15,000 nucleotides of DNA from assembly GCF_964340395.1 (NCBI RefSeq), contig NC_135567.1, forward strand, positions 17,560,306-17,575,305. The letters run 5' to 3'. The notes below the pieces were generated by a model, which was not told where the DNA came from, did not search any database, and saw only the letters and a program-made list of their open reading frames with translations. Of this stretch, positions 9,001-15,000 are shown in pieces (position 1 is the stretch's first letter; each line of letters begins with the position of its first letter). This stretch comes from Glandiceps talaboti. Lineage: Eukaryota; Hemichordata; Enteropneusta; Spengelidae. A program made the translations under genes and the position numbers.

Positions 9001-12000
9001 CTGTATAGTGTGTGTTTGTAACACTCACTCTATTTCTGGTACTGTGATGGACACTGCAGGAAGGCCACTACAAGATGTCTTAATCTACCATCGTGATTTC
9101 CCTATCACTGCTATCACATCTACTGACCAGGATGGACATTTTGAGTTAAGTGGAGTCTGCGTAGAGGACTATGCATTGCTGATAGAGAAAACTGGATTTG
9201 TACGTGAGACAGTAGAATCTCCAAAGCGGAAAAGACGTCAAACCAATGAGGAAAGGGGTGTAGATATTGTCCTGGAACGTATTGGTGAGTTCAAAGAAAA
9301 ATGAAGTGTCTACTTAAAATCATATAACAGCTAACATATGGTATAGGATGATATCGACACCATGAAAACAAATTTTGTCAATTTATTTCTACTTTATTTT
9401 TAACACACAACATAACTAACATATTTAGCGGTTATGCCTGTATTGTAACGTGTAATCTGTAAGCCGATGGAACTACCCCATCTAGTAACTTTGCAGTTAC
9501 TTCCTCAGTTCAAATGTCACCGAATTCGAGTTTTTCAAAACAACCCAGATATTGTACAATGAATTTTGGAATATGATTAGTATACTTAGTGAATAGTATG
9601 TTAATTGTACTAGGGGTTTATGCAAGGGATTATGTCATCAAATCCTTGTATTTGTAAAATTTAATTTCAATACCAATTCAATAGGTTATAAGGATAAATT
9701 CAGCTGATTTGTGTTATTTGTGATAGTAGAAGTTTGAAGTCAATGTGAAGTATAAGCAATATTTATTAATGAGTTGTGAATAAAACAGGTGGTATGTGAT
9801 TTATCTTGATTTCTTTATTACTCCCAGTTTCCCCAATTATGGATGACCATCCCCAAAATAAAAGACGACTGATTGGTAGCAATGTGAAGTTTTGTTGTCA
9901 AGCACATGGTAAACCTGATATCCAGTATTATGAATGGTAAGTACGAAACAATACATAGAAGTTAAACCGACATGTTCCTAAAGTACCTGTTCGGGGAAAG
10001 GTTCTTCGAGCTATCTATACAGTTTGGAGATATGGTGTGAAGTGCACAACAGAAGAACAGAGATGCTGTACAGGAAGATAAGATTCAGTTAAAATACAGA
10101 ATCGACTATCTAAAGAAATGGATATGATTAGTATAATTGGTGAATAATATGTACATTGTATAGTTATTTGCAAGGGATGAATTGACTTTATTTTTATAAA
10201 TTGACATATGGTCTCTGGCCATCAAGCTTGCACGTGATTATATGGAGTTATACACTTCAGTGGAGTTATGCAAAGATATATTGATTTGTTACTCCAACTA
10301 TGGCCGCCATTCATTAAAACGTGTTAGGAGCACTACAGTTAACCCTTGTGTATAGTTTCTTCTACTATATTACCTGTGGACATGATTTAAAAGACATTGA
10401 CAGCAAATAAAAAAGACAAAGTGTCTGAGATAGGCAGGAAATGGCTGGATTTTGACAATTGGCCCTGAAGGTCAAGGTCAAAGGTGAATATCTTAAAAGG
10501 AAGTTTGTATTTTGAGTTATGCTGTTAATATTGCTTTGTAACCACAAATATGGCCGCCATTCGGTCAAATTTGCATATCACACAAAACAGATTGACATGC
10601 ATATGTACTATATGAAATGTCACATTTGTGCCAGGCTTGAAAGAAATGCGTATCCGAGAAATGACATATTATGGATGCATGGACGCACGGATAGAGGTCA
10701 TTGTAATCACGTTTATCACAGATTTCTATGTTTTAGATAGAAATGTGCAACTGAATTGGTTGTTATGATAATTGAATATCTATCTAAGTCATACAACACT
10801 AGAATATGAAACAAACCAACAACAGCAGCAACAATGGTATCACCAACGACTCAGCAAAATTACGAAAAATACATCTATCAATATCTTTCAAATAGGCGTC
10901 ACTTTCATTAAAAAAATCAAAGTTAATTCTAAGCACTGGCTAATATTCAATGACATCAAAAGTAATGATTTGAACAATAGAGTTTCTTAAAAATAAGCCT
11001 GTAACCTGTTTCATTTGCTTTGTAGGTTTAAAGATAACAAGATCGTAAAGACAGACTATAACGTTACATCTGGAGGATCGCTCATTTTGAATGATGTCAG
11101 TATGGATGACAGTGGAGAATACAAATGCCGAGCAAACAATGAAGTTGGCACAGCATATTCTGTTTCCGCAACTTTGACAATTAATGGTTAGTATTGAATA
11201 GTTAAAAAGAACCAACCAGTTTAGAGAGACTAATACAAATGGAGGCTGTTGGAAGATAACTGACTTCAATATGCATACTATGTAATATAGCTCGTATCAC
11301 ATAACATGTGAAATGGGGGAGACTGTGGCATAAGGATTAGGGACCGTTGTTAGAGTACATTTTTCGTATACACAGTGTAAACGTCAGTAATAGCCGTGTC
11401 AGGCAGTCTAAGAAAGAAGCCTGGCAATACCAAAGATAACTGAGTTCAGAAAATGGTATAAATCACTTCTCACGCATTTATTTTATCAATAGAAATTGCA
11501 ATGTCGTTTGAATGGACCTTCAAGTAACTTGCAGTGGTTCACTGCAGCTCAGGAGAGTAATTAAATACAGGATACACACAGATGATGAAAATAATAAAAT
11601 TGAATAAGGAAATATTAAAGACTTATGATGTGAGTTCAGAATGTGGTAGCAATGCATTATCACTAGTGAGAAACTACAATTTAGCTTGGTTGGATGTGCC
11701 ATTCACCTACACTCTGGGGCTTCAATACCCAGCATATACATGTACATGCGTTCACATGCACCATGCACAAGGCGGGTATAACCAACTCTCCAAAGCTAGG
11801 CCAAAATATATACATACAAATTAGTACATGGAATAATGTAACAATGCACACAAGCTTTAAAGCTTAATACTTCCCCCACAACAAGATTCTAGACCTTAGT
11901 AGCAATATGGATAAAACTTCAGCCAATACTAATGACTGGGTTCTGGCGTCAGGTGTGGGAAGAGGTGGGAAAACAGCTAAACAGACAAGAGGCAGACTGA

Positions 12001-14793
12001 GTAAAAAAGCTGTTTAAATTGAGCAATCTTTTATTCCAGCATGGACCTGTAGCAGAGCAACAGTCCATAATACTTCACTTTACAAATAGTATGTATCAGG
12101 AGATTAATTGTAATCAAATGTATGTATGTATGTATGTATGTATGTATGTATGTATGTATGTATGTATGTATGTATGTATTGGAAAACACAGAACTGATCT
12201 GAAATAATTATATAGGAGAGAGGGAAGTTGTATGATTAATGATTAATCTCCTAAGGCTAATAGAAATAACTGCCAGTAGACTGACACATCAAGCTTACAG
12301 TGGCCATGATATCTGTATTGTAGCAACTTGTATTGACTACATTTCTCATTTTTTAGTGGAGTAAACAGATTTTCTTTTCTTTTCTTTTCCCAACTAGATC
12401 AGGAGTCTACACCATGTAACCCGTCACCAACATCAAGACTTCTAAAGCTTCCTGATGAATGTGTTGTGAATGGTAACCAGTATTATGAAGTTGGTCAATG
12501 TATTGCAAACAAGTGTCCTGGTAATCTAGCCGATGACCTGGCGTGTGGTGATGAGCAAGAATATTGCTGTGGTATTATTGATACGGAGCAACAAGACGTA
12601 GAATGTATAACGTTTAACATGACAGTAACTATAGTAACTAAGTGTGGTTGTATGCCATGTGGTAGGCAGACAGTCAAAGTGTATGGTCGTGTCAGAGCAG
12701 CTGATGATCATAGCCTAGTGTTGAACCGTGATCTTTATGTTGATGATTCTAACGTTGGAAAAACAAATGAGGATGGGACTTTTTCTTTTGAAACGACAAA
12801 AGCAAAACGTAGATTATGTCTACAAATCCGTGATAAATATGGCATATTCGTTGATTCAAGTCGTGTTTTACCTGTTGGGCAAAGTCAGGCTACTTTCCAT
12901 GAAATCTACTTACAGAGAAAGGCGCCACCAGTAACATTTAGTGTAAGTGAGGGCTCTAGCATACCATTAGGACTGGGTCAAGATGGATTTGCTGAAGTTC
13001 AGATTCCGGACGGTGCATTTAAAAAGTCAGATAACACGCCGTATGAGGGCGATGTCAAGGCTTCTATTACGTTCATTGACCCCAGGGACCCATCTGCCAC
13101 TGACGTCATACAAAGTGATTTAACTACAACTGACGTTGAAGGTCAAAGCCAAGAACTACGCACCTACGGAATGTTTATAGCAAAGTTTGAAGACGACTCA
13201 AATAACCCTCTAATTATAGACAAACCAATGCAAATAGTTATTGACACAGCAACAACCAATATCGATCTGAATGATGTGGATGAAAATGGTGATCTGAGGA
13301 CCAAGTTGTGGGCTATGAATGCTGCTACTGGGTCTTGGGATGAAATCGGCAAACTTCAAATTGTGCAGGATAGACGGGAGAAGAGACAGGCAGGGACAAT
13401 AGTAGTTGGCGACATTGTGCCTTCTGAATTGGACAATGCAATCTATGATTGGTACAACATTGACAAATTTTTTTATGGTTTTACAAAATGTTACTTGAAG
13501 ATTAGAGTCTATGAAGATGAAGCGCTGAGCACACCCATAGAGGGCGCTGTAGTTACGGCCACAACGTACGATTTAACTGGCAAAACCGATCCATTTGTGT
13601 ATGGTCCAGGACCATTAGCTTTCTTTGATAAGAGTGTATCAGATCAATATGGTTCTGTTTGTCTGGTTACTCTTTGTTCCCGCGATGAACATTCATTTTT
13701 TGTGAGAGTCACTGCAGACTCCGGTGGTAGTGTGCTGACAGCATTGGATCCAACTGGGTCCAACACCTTACTGACAATACCAGCAGGTTACACGACAAGT
13801 GAGTGGCCACAGGATATCATAAACACAGTAGAACTTCCACCATTAGGAGATGAAAGTGGTAGTATATCGATGAAGGCGATAACACCAAAGATGTCCTGTG
13901 ATCCCGACATCCCAGGAGAGTGTCCTTACAATTACTATTATGACTATGATGTATACTATGATATATATGACTATGACGATAAAAGTGGAGACGACCCTGG
14001 TCCACTTTACTGGCAGTGGATTGCTAACAATATAGCTGAAGGCAAGTGTAACAGTGCTGACAAGAATGAGAATCATGTTGTCTTTGTCAAGAAATCAATC
14101 GGTGGACTGTATGAAAGTGAAACTGAAGATTATGATTTCGACAAGCCTATTCACATTAGTAGAAATCGTACTGTATGGTCTTGGTTTCCATTAGAAGGTG
14201 GGAACAAGAGAGCGTGCTTCATAAAGATTCTTGTAGATAGTCCAAACCAAGAAAGGTTCAGAGTGTCCAGTTATGGTGGCGGTGGTGATCCATTAGTTGG
14301 TAATGAACCATTTGGTTTCCGCATCGATGATACCAAGTCCAATGGCGTCTCAGCAATGACAGCAGCTTGTATTGAATTCAAGTGTAGTGGTCCTTTGAGA
14401 GAGGGTGATCCCGAGGCTGATATTCCAGGTTTTGGTAAAACCGTTGGACCAGATCAGACTGTCATCAAAGTGTCCCCGTCTGCACATTCAACCAATTGTA
14501 GATTAAAACCCGACAGTAACGGATTTAGACAAGGATTTGAAAGTCTTCTTCATAACCATAATCTTAATGGTAGCATTGTCATAGATACTATTGGTATTCA
14601 CACATTTACTGCTAAGATGCCAGTCGGTAACTCTAATGGAGAAACCACAGGCATATATGTTGGCGAAGGTGGTGGTCGTGTAGGCTATACTAAAGCCTAT
14701 GAAAATTGTTTGGATGGGTATGATTCGAGTGGAGATGACATAGATAACCCAATGAGAGGATGGGCCTTACAGTTTGACTGTAATGATAATTAA
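2866..14793 (+). CDS. CILP: CILP-like type II membrane protein, seven coding exons (whole gene span)
   Basis: Joining 2866-3034, 7091-7192, 7474-7635, 8961-9284, 9828-9936, 11026-11186 and 12398-14793 gives 3423 coding bases including TAA, or 1140 residues, with GT-AG introns and no frame break. Predicted order: cytoplasmic tail 1-26, membrane segment 27-51, Asn/Thr-rich stalk 57-90, TSP1 domain 91-144, cysteine cluster and carboxypeptidase-regulatory-like domain 145-225, Ig domain 253-342, CILP cysteine block 349-430, then the CILP body to the end. From TSP1 onward this is the order known for vertebrate CILP, a cartilage matrix glycoprotein of similar length that is cut by furin. The vertebrate protein starts with a signal peptide and a WxxW domain; I see neither. 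The symbol states family membership, not proven orthology to CILP or CILP2. The link to exon 1 is by phase and position and is the least certain part. The role is probably pericellular or matrix; that is inference. Confidence 0.88.
3035..3676 (+). other. Intron 1, proximal part
   Basis: No coding exon seen. Contains a short imperfect inverted repeat in which CACTGTGAACACAA (3291-3304) pairs with TTGTTTTCACAGTG (3358-3371) with one mismatch, and an A-run near 3460. The first 25 bases are shared with the intron after the upstream anchor exon. Confidence 0.55.
3677..3748. repeat. 72-bp near-perfect palindrome
   Basis: Two 31-base arms, 3677-3707 and 3718-3748, are exact reverse complements. They begin with GACATACAGCATAGAATC on the left and end with GATTCTATGCTGTATGTC on the right. 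The 10-base centre overlaps ATCGAT, itself palindromic. Perfect arms in otherwise decayed intron sequence imply a recent origin or active upkeep. It could be a tiny fold-back element or the product of template switching. Confidence 0.9.
3749..4599 (+). other. Intron 1, middle part
   Basis: No coding exon recognised. Contains a run of 14 C at 4135-4148. A 36-base stretch from 4160 recurs in diverged form near 5202. The 78-codon plus-strand frame at 3854-4090 and the 69-codon minus-strand frame at 4430-4639 show no domain. Confidence 0.5.
4135..4148. repeat. C14 homopolymer
   Basis: Fourteen consecutive C on the + strand in AT-rich intron. The run is direct; its length may be affected by sequencing error. 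Confidence 0.8.
4600..5210 (+). pseudogene. Decayed LINE reverse transcriptase (intronic relic)
   Basis: From 4602 one frame reads LDTIDN, a decayed form of the RT motif with the first catalytic Asp, then VSSVPQDS (usual VPQG motif) and QQYADDNQVY, the YADD catalytic box, at about 4725-4754. A large part between these motifs, including the end of the VPQG block, is deleted compared with a normal RT. After an in-frame stop at 4779 and a frame change, WMTQNKLQLTDD and TEVLIS (about 4817-4870) match the segment after the palm. LDYCNPLLYGLPAKD and RHAQNVAFRTV (5107-5200) match the later CR1/Jockey-type thumb region. Order and orientation fit one LINE on the + strand. Stops, a frameshift and deletions make it inactive. 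It differs from the LINE end at 1579-2275, and the two share no obvious protein overlap. Confidence 0.85.
5211..5958 (+). other. Intron 1, nothing coding seen
   Basis: Past the LINE relic the protein similarity stops. The stretch around 5640-5770 looks like an old dispersed repeat but I cannot name it. No phase-compatible exon was found by eye. Confidence 0.4.
5961..6023. repeat. Short diverged tandem repeat (about 39-base period)
   Basis: GGATCGCCTTGGACTTTA at 5961 recurs as GGATCACTTGGACTTTA at 6000, each followed by two bases and GAAT. Only two units are seen. Confidence 0.6.
6024..6495 (+). other. Intron 1, nothing recognised
   Basis: A 104-codon minus-strand frame (6050-6364) shows no domain and reads as chance. 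No repeat or exon could be supported. Confidence 0.45.
6496..6533. repeat. 20-base tandem duplication
   Basis: TGACAGCTGAGAGTTTAC occurs at 6496-6513 and again at 6516-6533, identical, joined by TG. Confidence 0.9.
6686..6704. other. Small perfect hairpin
   Basis: TGCCCTG, a five-base loop, then CAGGGCA form a 7-bp perfect stem in intron 1. It is too short to name; the surrounding 6600-6840 is GC-richer but has no recognised gene. Confidence 0.5.
6897..6931. repeat. Compound microsatellite (CTGA)5(CTTA)3
   Basis: Five CTGA units followed directly by three CTTA units and a partial one. The single-base switch suggests one ancestral array with a spreading substitution. Confidence 0.9.
7091..7192 (+). 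CDS. CILP: CILP-like exon 2: Asn/Thr-rich extracellular stalk
   Basis: A small exon of 102 bases, bounded by acceptor CCATTACAG|AT and donor CTCAG|GTTAGT. Entered in phase 1 after exon 1, it reads open through 34 codons and leaves in phase 1. Residues 57-90 begin DPDANPDID, run through repeated Asn/Thr (TNTNNTNNTS) and end NPPPSYIS. It has three Asn-X-Ser/Thr sequons (Asn69, Asn72, Asn73), as expected for a glycosylated spacer between the membrane and TSP1. The coding DNA is itself a short tandem repeat of ACCAAT/ACCAATAAT. The other two frames give Ile/Pro-rich chance peptides. Because it is phase 1-1 it can be skipped without shifting the frame. The acceptor pyrimidine tract is weak, and transcript support is lacking. 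Confidence 0.65.
7474..7635 (+). CDS. CILP: CILP-like exon 3: thrombospondin type 1 domain
   Basis: The exon encodes exactly one TSP1 repeat, residues 91-144, with phase 1 at both ends, the usual unit of TSP1 exon shuffling. Bounds are acceptor GCAATTTCAG and donor CCAG|GTGATA. Visible hallmarks are the tryptophan ladder WYTWGEW (95-101), the CDVTCGGG motif (104-111), and six cysteines (104, 108, 119, 128, 138, 143), as in the standard three-disulfide fold. By family knowledge the WxxW ladder can be C-mannosylated, and Thr107 in CxxTCxxG can be O-fucosylated. Asn116 is in an Asn-X-Thr sequon. The domain usually binds matrix or glycosaminoglycans. Vertebrate CILP has one TSP1 in the same position relative to the next domain. 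Confidence 0.95.
7636..8685 (+). other. Intron 3, most of it
   Basis: No further TSP1 or WxxW exon was found. Contains a G14 run at 7921-7934, a hairpin at about 8042-8066 (AAGACACTC ... GAGTGTTGTGTCTT) and another around 8183-8201 (CATGGAG ... CTCCATG). Frames at 7723-7917 (+) and 8182-8427 (-) have no domain. Confidence 0.5.
7921..7934. repeat. G14 homopolymer
   Basis: Fourteen consecutive G on the + strand, preceded by CCC. Together with the C14 in intron 1 it is one of two long G/C runs in an AT-rich window. Confidence 0.8.
8686..8827. repeat. 71-bp tandem duplication, two copies
   Basis: CTTCCATTTATCTGATCG starts the unit at 8686 and again at 8757. The copies differ by a T/C change (ACTGTTTAGG versus ACCGTTTAGG), one A in the A-run, and changes at the right edge. 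It ends about 130 bases before exon 4. The high identity suggests a recent duplication. Confidence 0.92.
8961..9284 (+). CDS. CILP: CILP-like exon 4: Cys cluster and carboxypeptidase-regulatory-like domain
   Basis: Acceptor TGATGTCAG and donor ATTG|GTGAGT bound 108 codons, phase 1-1, residues 145-252. The exon begins DCSMTC, then CLVGELDEVCIVCVC (cysteines 146, 150, 159, 162, 164). This matches the cysteine spacing that follows TSP1 in vertebrate CILP. Next comes a carboxypeptidase regulatory-like beta sandwich, about 168-225, with ISGTV, AGRPLQDV, the turn TDQDGHFEL and GVCVEDY. A basic cluster, KRKRRQ at 233-238, fits the furin rule (Arg-Lys-Arg-Arg|Gln). I know no equivalent in vertebrate CILP. 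Cleavage there would separate the tethered TSP1 half from the Ig domain and the rest. An internal donor-like GTTG|GTGAGT at 8984 would also leave phase 1 but would lose conserved cysteines. Confidence 0.93.
9285..9827 (+). other. Intron 4
   Basis: No exon seen. Bases about 9571-9640 (ATATGATTAGTATACTTAG onward) recur in diverged form at about 10122-10180 in intron 5. Ends in a pyrimidine-rich tract, TTTCTTTATTACTCCCAG. Confidence 0.55.
9828..9936 (+). CDS. CILP: CILP-like exon 5: first half of Ig domain
   Basis: 109 bases completing Val253, then residues 254-288, and ending in TG of Trp289 (phase 2). Acceptor TTACTCCCAG and donor GAATG|GTAAGT are both strong. The sequence reads through GSNVKFCCQAHGKPDIQYYE and then W. 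This is the B-strand cysteine (275 or 276) and the C-strand tryptophan (289) of an I-set/C2-type Ig domain. The double cysteine and the GKP turn also occur in the Ig domain of vertebrate CILP. The intron between this exon and the next splits the Ig domain right at the tryptophan codon and is the only non-phase-1 intron of the gene. Confidence 0.92.
10266..10563. repeat. Diverged direct repeat pair (about 251-base spacing)
   Basis: GAGTTATGC starts a stretch of about 50 bases that ends TATGGCCGCCATTC in both copies (near 10312 and 10563). Middle parts differ by scattered substitutions. The GGCCGCCAT core contains a YY1-like ATGGCGGC on the minus strand. Probably two fragments of one dispersed repeat family. 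Confidence 0.6.
10469..10487 (+). promoter_or_regulatory. Cluster of AGGTCA half-sites (intronic, within a repeat)
   Basis: AGGTCA, AGGTCA and, after one A, AGGTGA stand in a row. The middle part reads TCAAGGTCA, the consensus for monomeric nuclear receptors of the ERR/SF1 type, and the last two form an imperfect DR1. It lies in probable repeat sequence, so function is doubtful. Confidence 0.25.
11026..11186 (+). CDS. CILP: CILP-like exon 6: second half of Ig domain
   Basis: 161 bases that finish Trp289 and encode residues 290-342, ending in phase 1. Acceptor TGCTTTGTAG and donor TTAATG|GTTAGT. The sequence begins FKDNKIVKTDYNVTSGGSL and contains the Ig signature DDSGEYKC, with Cys323 as the F-strand partner of the B-strand cysteine. 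It closes with NNEVGTAYSVSATLTI, a typical G strand. Asn301 is in an Asn-Val-Thr sequon. Together with exon 5 it forms one complete Ig domain of about 90 residues, followed directly by the CILP cysteine block of exon 7, the order known in vertebrate CILP. Confidence 0.93.
11187..12117 (+). other. Intron 6, first part
   Basis: No coding exon recognised. A perfect 14-bp palindrome AAGCTTTAAAGCTT sits at 11852-11865. The 80-codon frame at 11582-11824 and the minus-strand frames here have no domain. Confidence 0.5.
12118..12178. repeat. (ATGT)15 microsatellite
   Basis: About fifteen uninterrupted ATGT units in intron 6. The long pure array suggests high mutability. Confidence 0.95.
12370..12389 (+). 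repeat. (TTTTC)4 repeat forming the acceptor pyrimidine tract of the last exon
   Basis: Four TTTTC units end 8 bases before the AG of the exon 7 acceptor (12396-12397). The microsatellite itself supplies the pyrimidine tract needed to define the exon that holds two thirds of the protein. Confidence 0.85.
12398..14793 (+). CDS. CILP: CILP-like exon 7: CILP cysteine block, body, furin site and C-terminus
   Basis: A single 2396-base exon encodes residues 343-1140 and ends in TAA. Acceptor CCCAACTAG|AT fits phase 1 from exon 6, so the ATG at 12466 is internal. In order: a cysteine block (349-430) with YYEVGQC, YCCGI and CGCMPC; a second carboxypeptidase-regulatory-like unit (about 434-516) ending FHEIYL; then GFAEVQIPDGAF, ITFIDPRDPS and LRTYGMF. 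A furin site RREKR|Q follows at 668-672, and then the C-terminal part with RACFIKI, CIEFKCSG (Cys1000, Cys1005) and a terminal GWALQFDC. All occur in this order in vertebrate CILP, where the matching basic site is the known cleavage point and the C-terminal product resembles a nucleotide pyrophosphohydrolase without clear activity. Unusual: a Tyr/Asp tract at 853-870. Large final exons are also a feature of vertebrate CILP genes. Confidence 0.97.
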
Positions 14794-15000
14794 TAGTTAT
14801 AGTAACATATTTACTGAACACTTTTGCGGTAATGTTTGTTATTTTATCCAAGATAAAGCATGGTGGCACAATTTACGGGTTGTGGCGTTGAAGCAGTTAA
14901 CAAGATTGTGTTCAGTATCAATGAAATGGTTAACAAACAATAGTGACTACTCAGTTTCAGAAATGTTTCAATAATTTTGTGAAAACTTCCCCATTAACTA
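14794..15000 (+). other. CILP: Proximal 3' UTR, incomplete
   Basis: Follows the TAA, with another in-frame stop within ten bases. No AATAAA or ATTAAA hexamer is present up to the window edge, so the polyadenylation site probably lies further right. Confidence 0.6.

Larger units (their letters stand above)
9937..11025 (+). other. Intron 5
   Basis: Splits the Ig domain. It carries the second copy of a diverged repeat (about 10122-10180) and a 50-base repeat pair with ATGGCCGCCATTC at about 10266-10312 and 10517-10563. The 10440-10700 stretch resembles a dispersed repeat. The CAACAACAGCAGCAACAA run near 10818 is not in a supported exon. Confidence 0.55.

Noticed and set aside
10772-10990. Polyglutamine-like frame (CAACAACAGCAGCAACAA)
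   Set aside because: Lies inside intron 5, is out of phase with the Ig exons and lacks suitable splice sites.
12495-14076. Several minus-strand frames opposite exon 7, including 13817-14005 and 13843-14076
   Set aside because: They arise from codon composition of the CILP exon, notably the Tyr/Asp codons, and show no independent motif.

Overview
This is a window of animal nuclear DNA, AT-rich and intron-rich. Most of it is one multi-exon gene on the + strand, embedded in degraded mobile elements and simple repeats. The gene encodes a protein of the CILP family (cartilage intermediate layer protein). GT-AG introns, LINE remains with a short AATG tail, a tRNA-derived SINE and microsatellites all point to a metazoan. 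CILP content and base composition suggest a marine invertebrate, perhaps a non-vertebrate deuterostome such as a hemichordate or lancelet. The species cannot be fixed from the sequence alone.

Layout. Bases 1-112 are the 3' part of an exon that is nearly identical to the gene's own first exon (2866-3034), with the same splice donor. Between them lie a fold-back element (207-387), a tRNA-derived SINE (about 705-900), and a 5'-truncated LINE 3' end (1579-2275). A short tandem repeat (2463-2523) and a possible promoter region precede the first coding exon. Intron 1 (3035-7090) holds a 72-bp near-perfect palindrome, the decayed reverse-transcriptase domain of a second LINE (about 4600-5210), and several small repeats.

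The remaining exons are 7091-7192 (Asn/Thr-rich linker), 7474-7635 (thrombospondin type 1 domain), 8961-9284 (cysteine cluster plus carboxypeptidase-regulatory-like domain), 9828-9936 and 11026-11186 (two halves of one Ig domain), and 12398-14793 (the whole CILP C-terminal body and the stop codon). All seven join in one open frame of 3423 bases including the stop, which predicts 1140 residues. Every junction is phase 1, except the intron that splits the Ig domain, which is phase 2.

The predicted protein differs from secreted vertebrate CILP in having no signal peptide. A short basic cytoplasmic tail and one membrane segment instead predict a type II membrane protein with CILP as its ectodomain. 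Two furin-type sites (after residues 237 and 672) could release parts of it, the second at the family's known processing position. The most notable points are the membrane anchor, the duplicated anchor exon that could give alternative N-termini, the small linker exon, and a tyrosine/aspartate-rich tract (853-870). No prokaryotic, CRISPR or viral system is visible.
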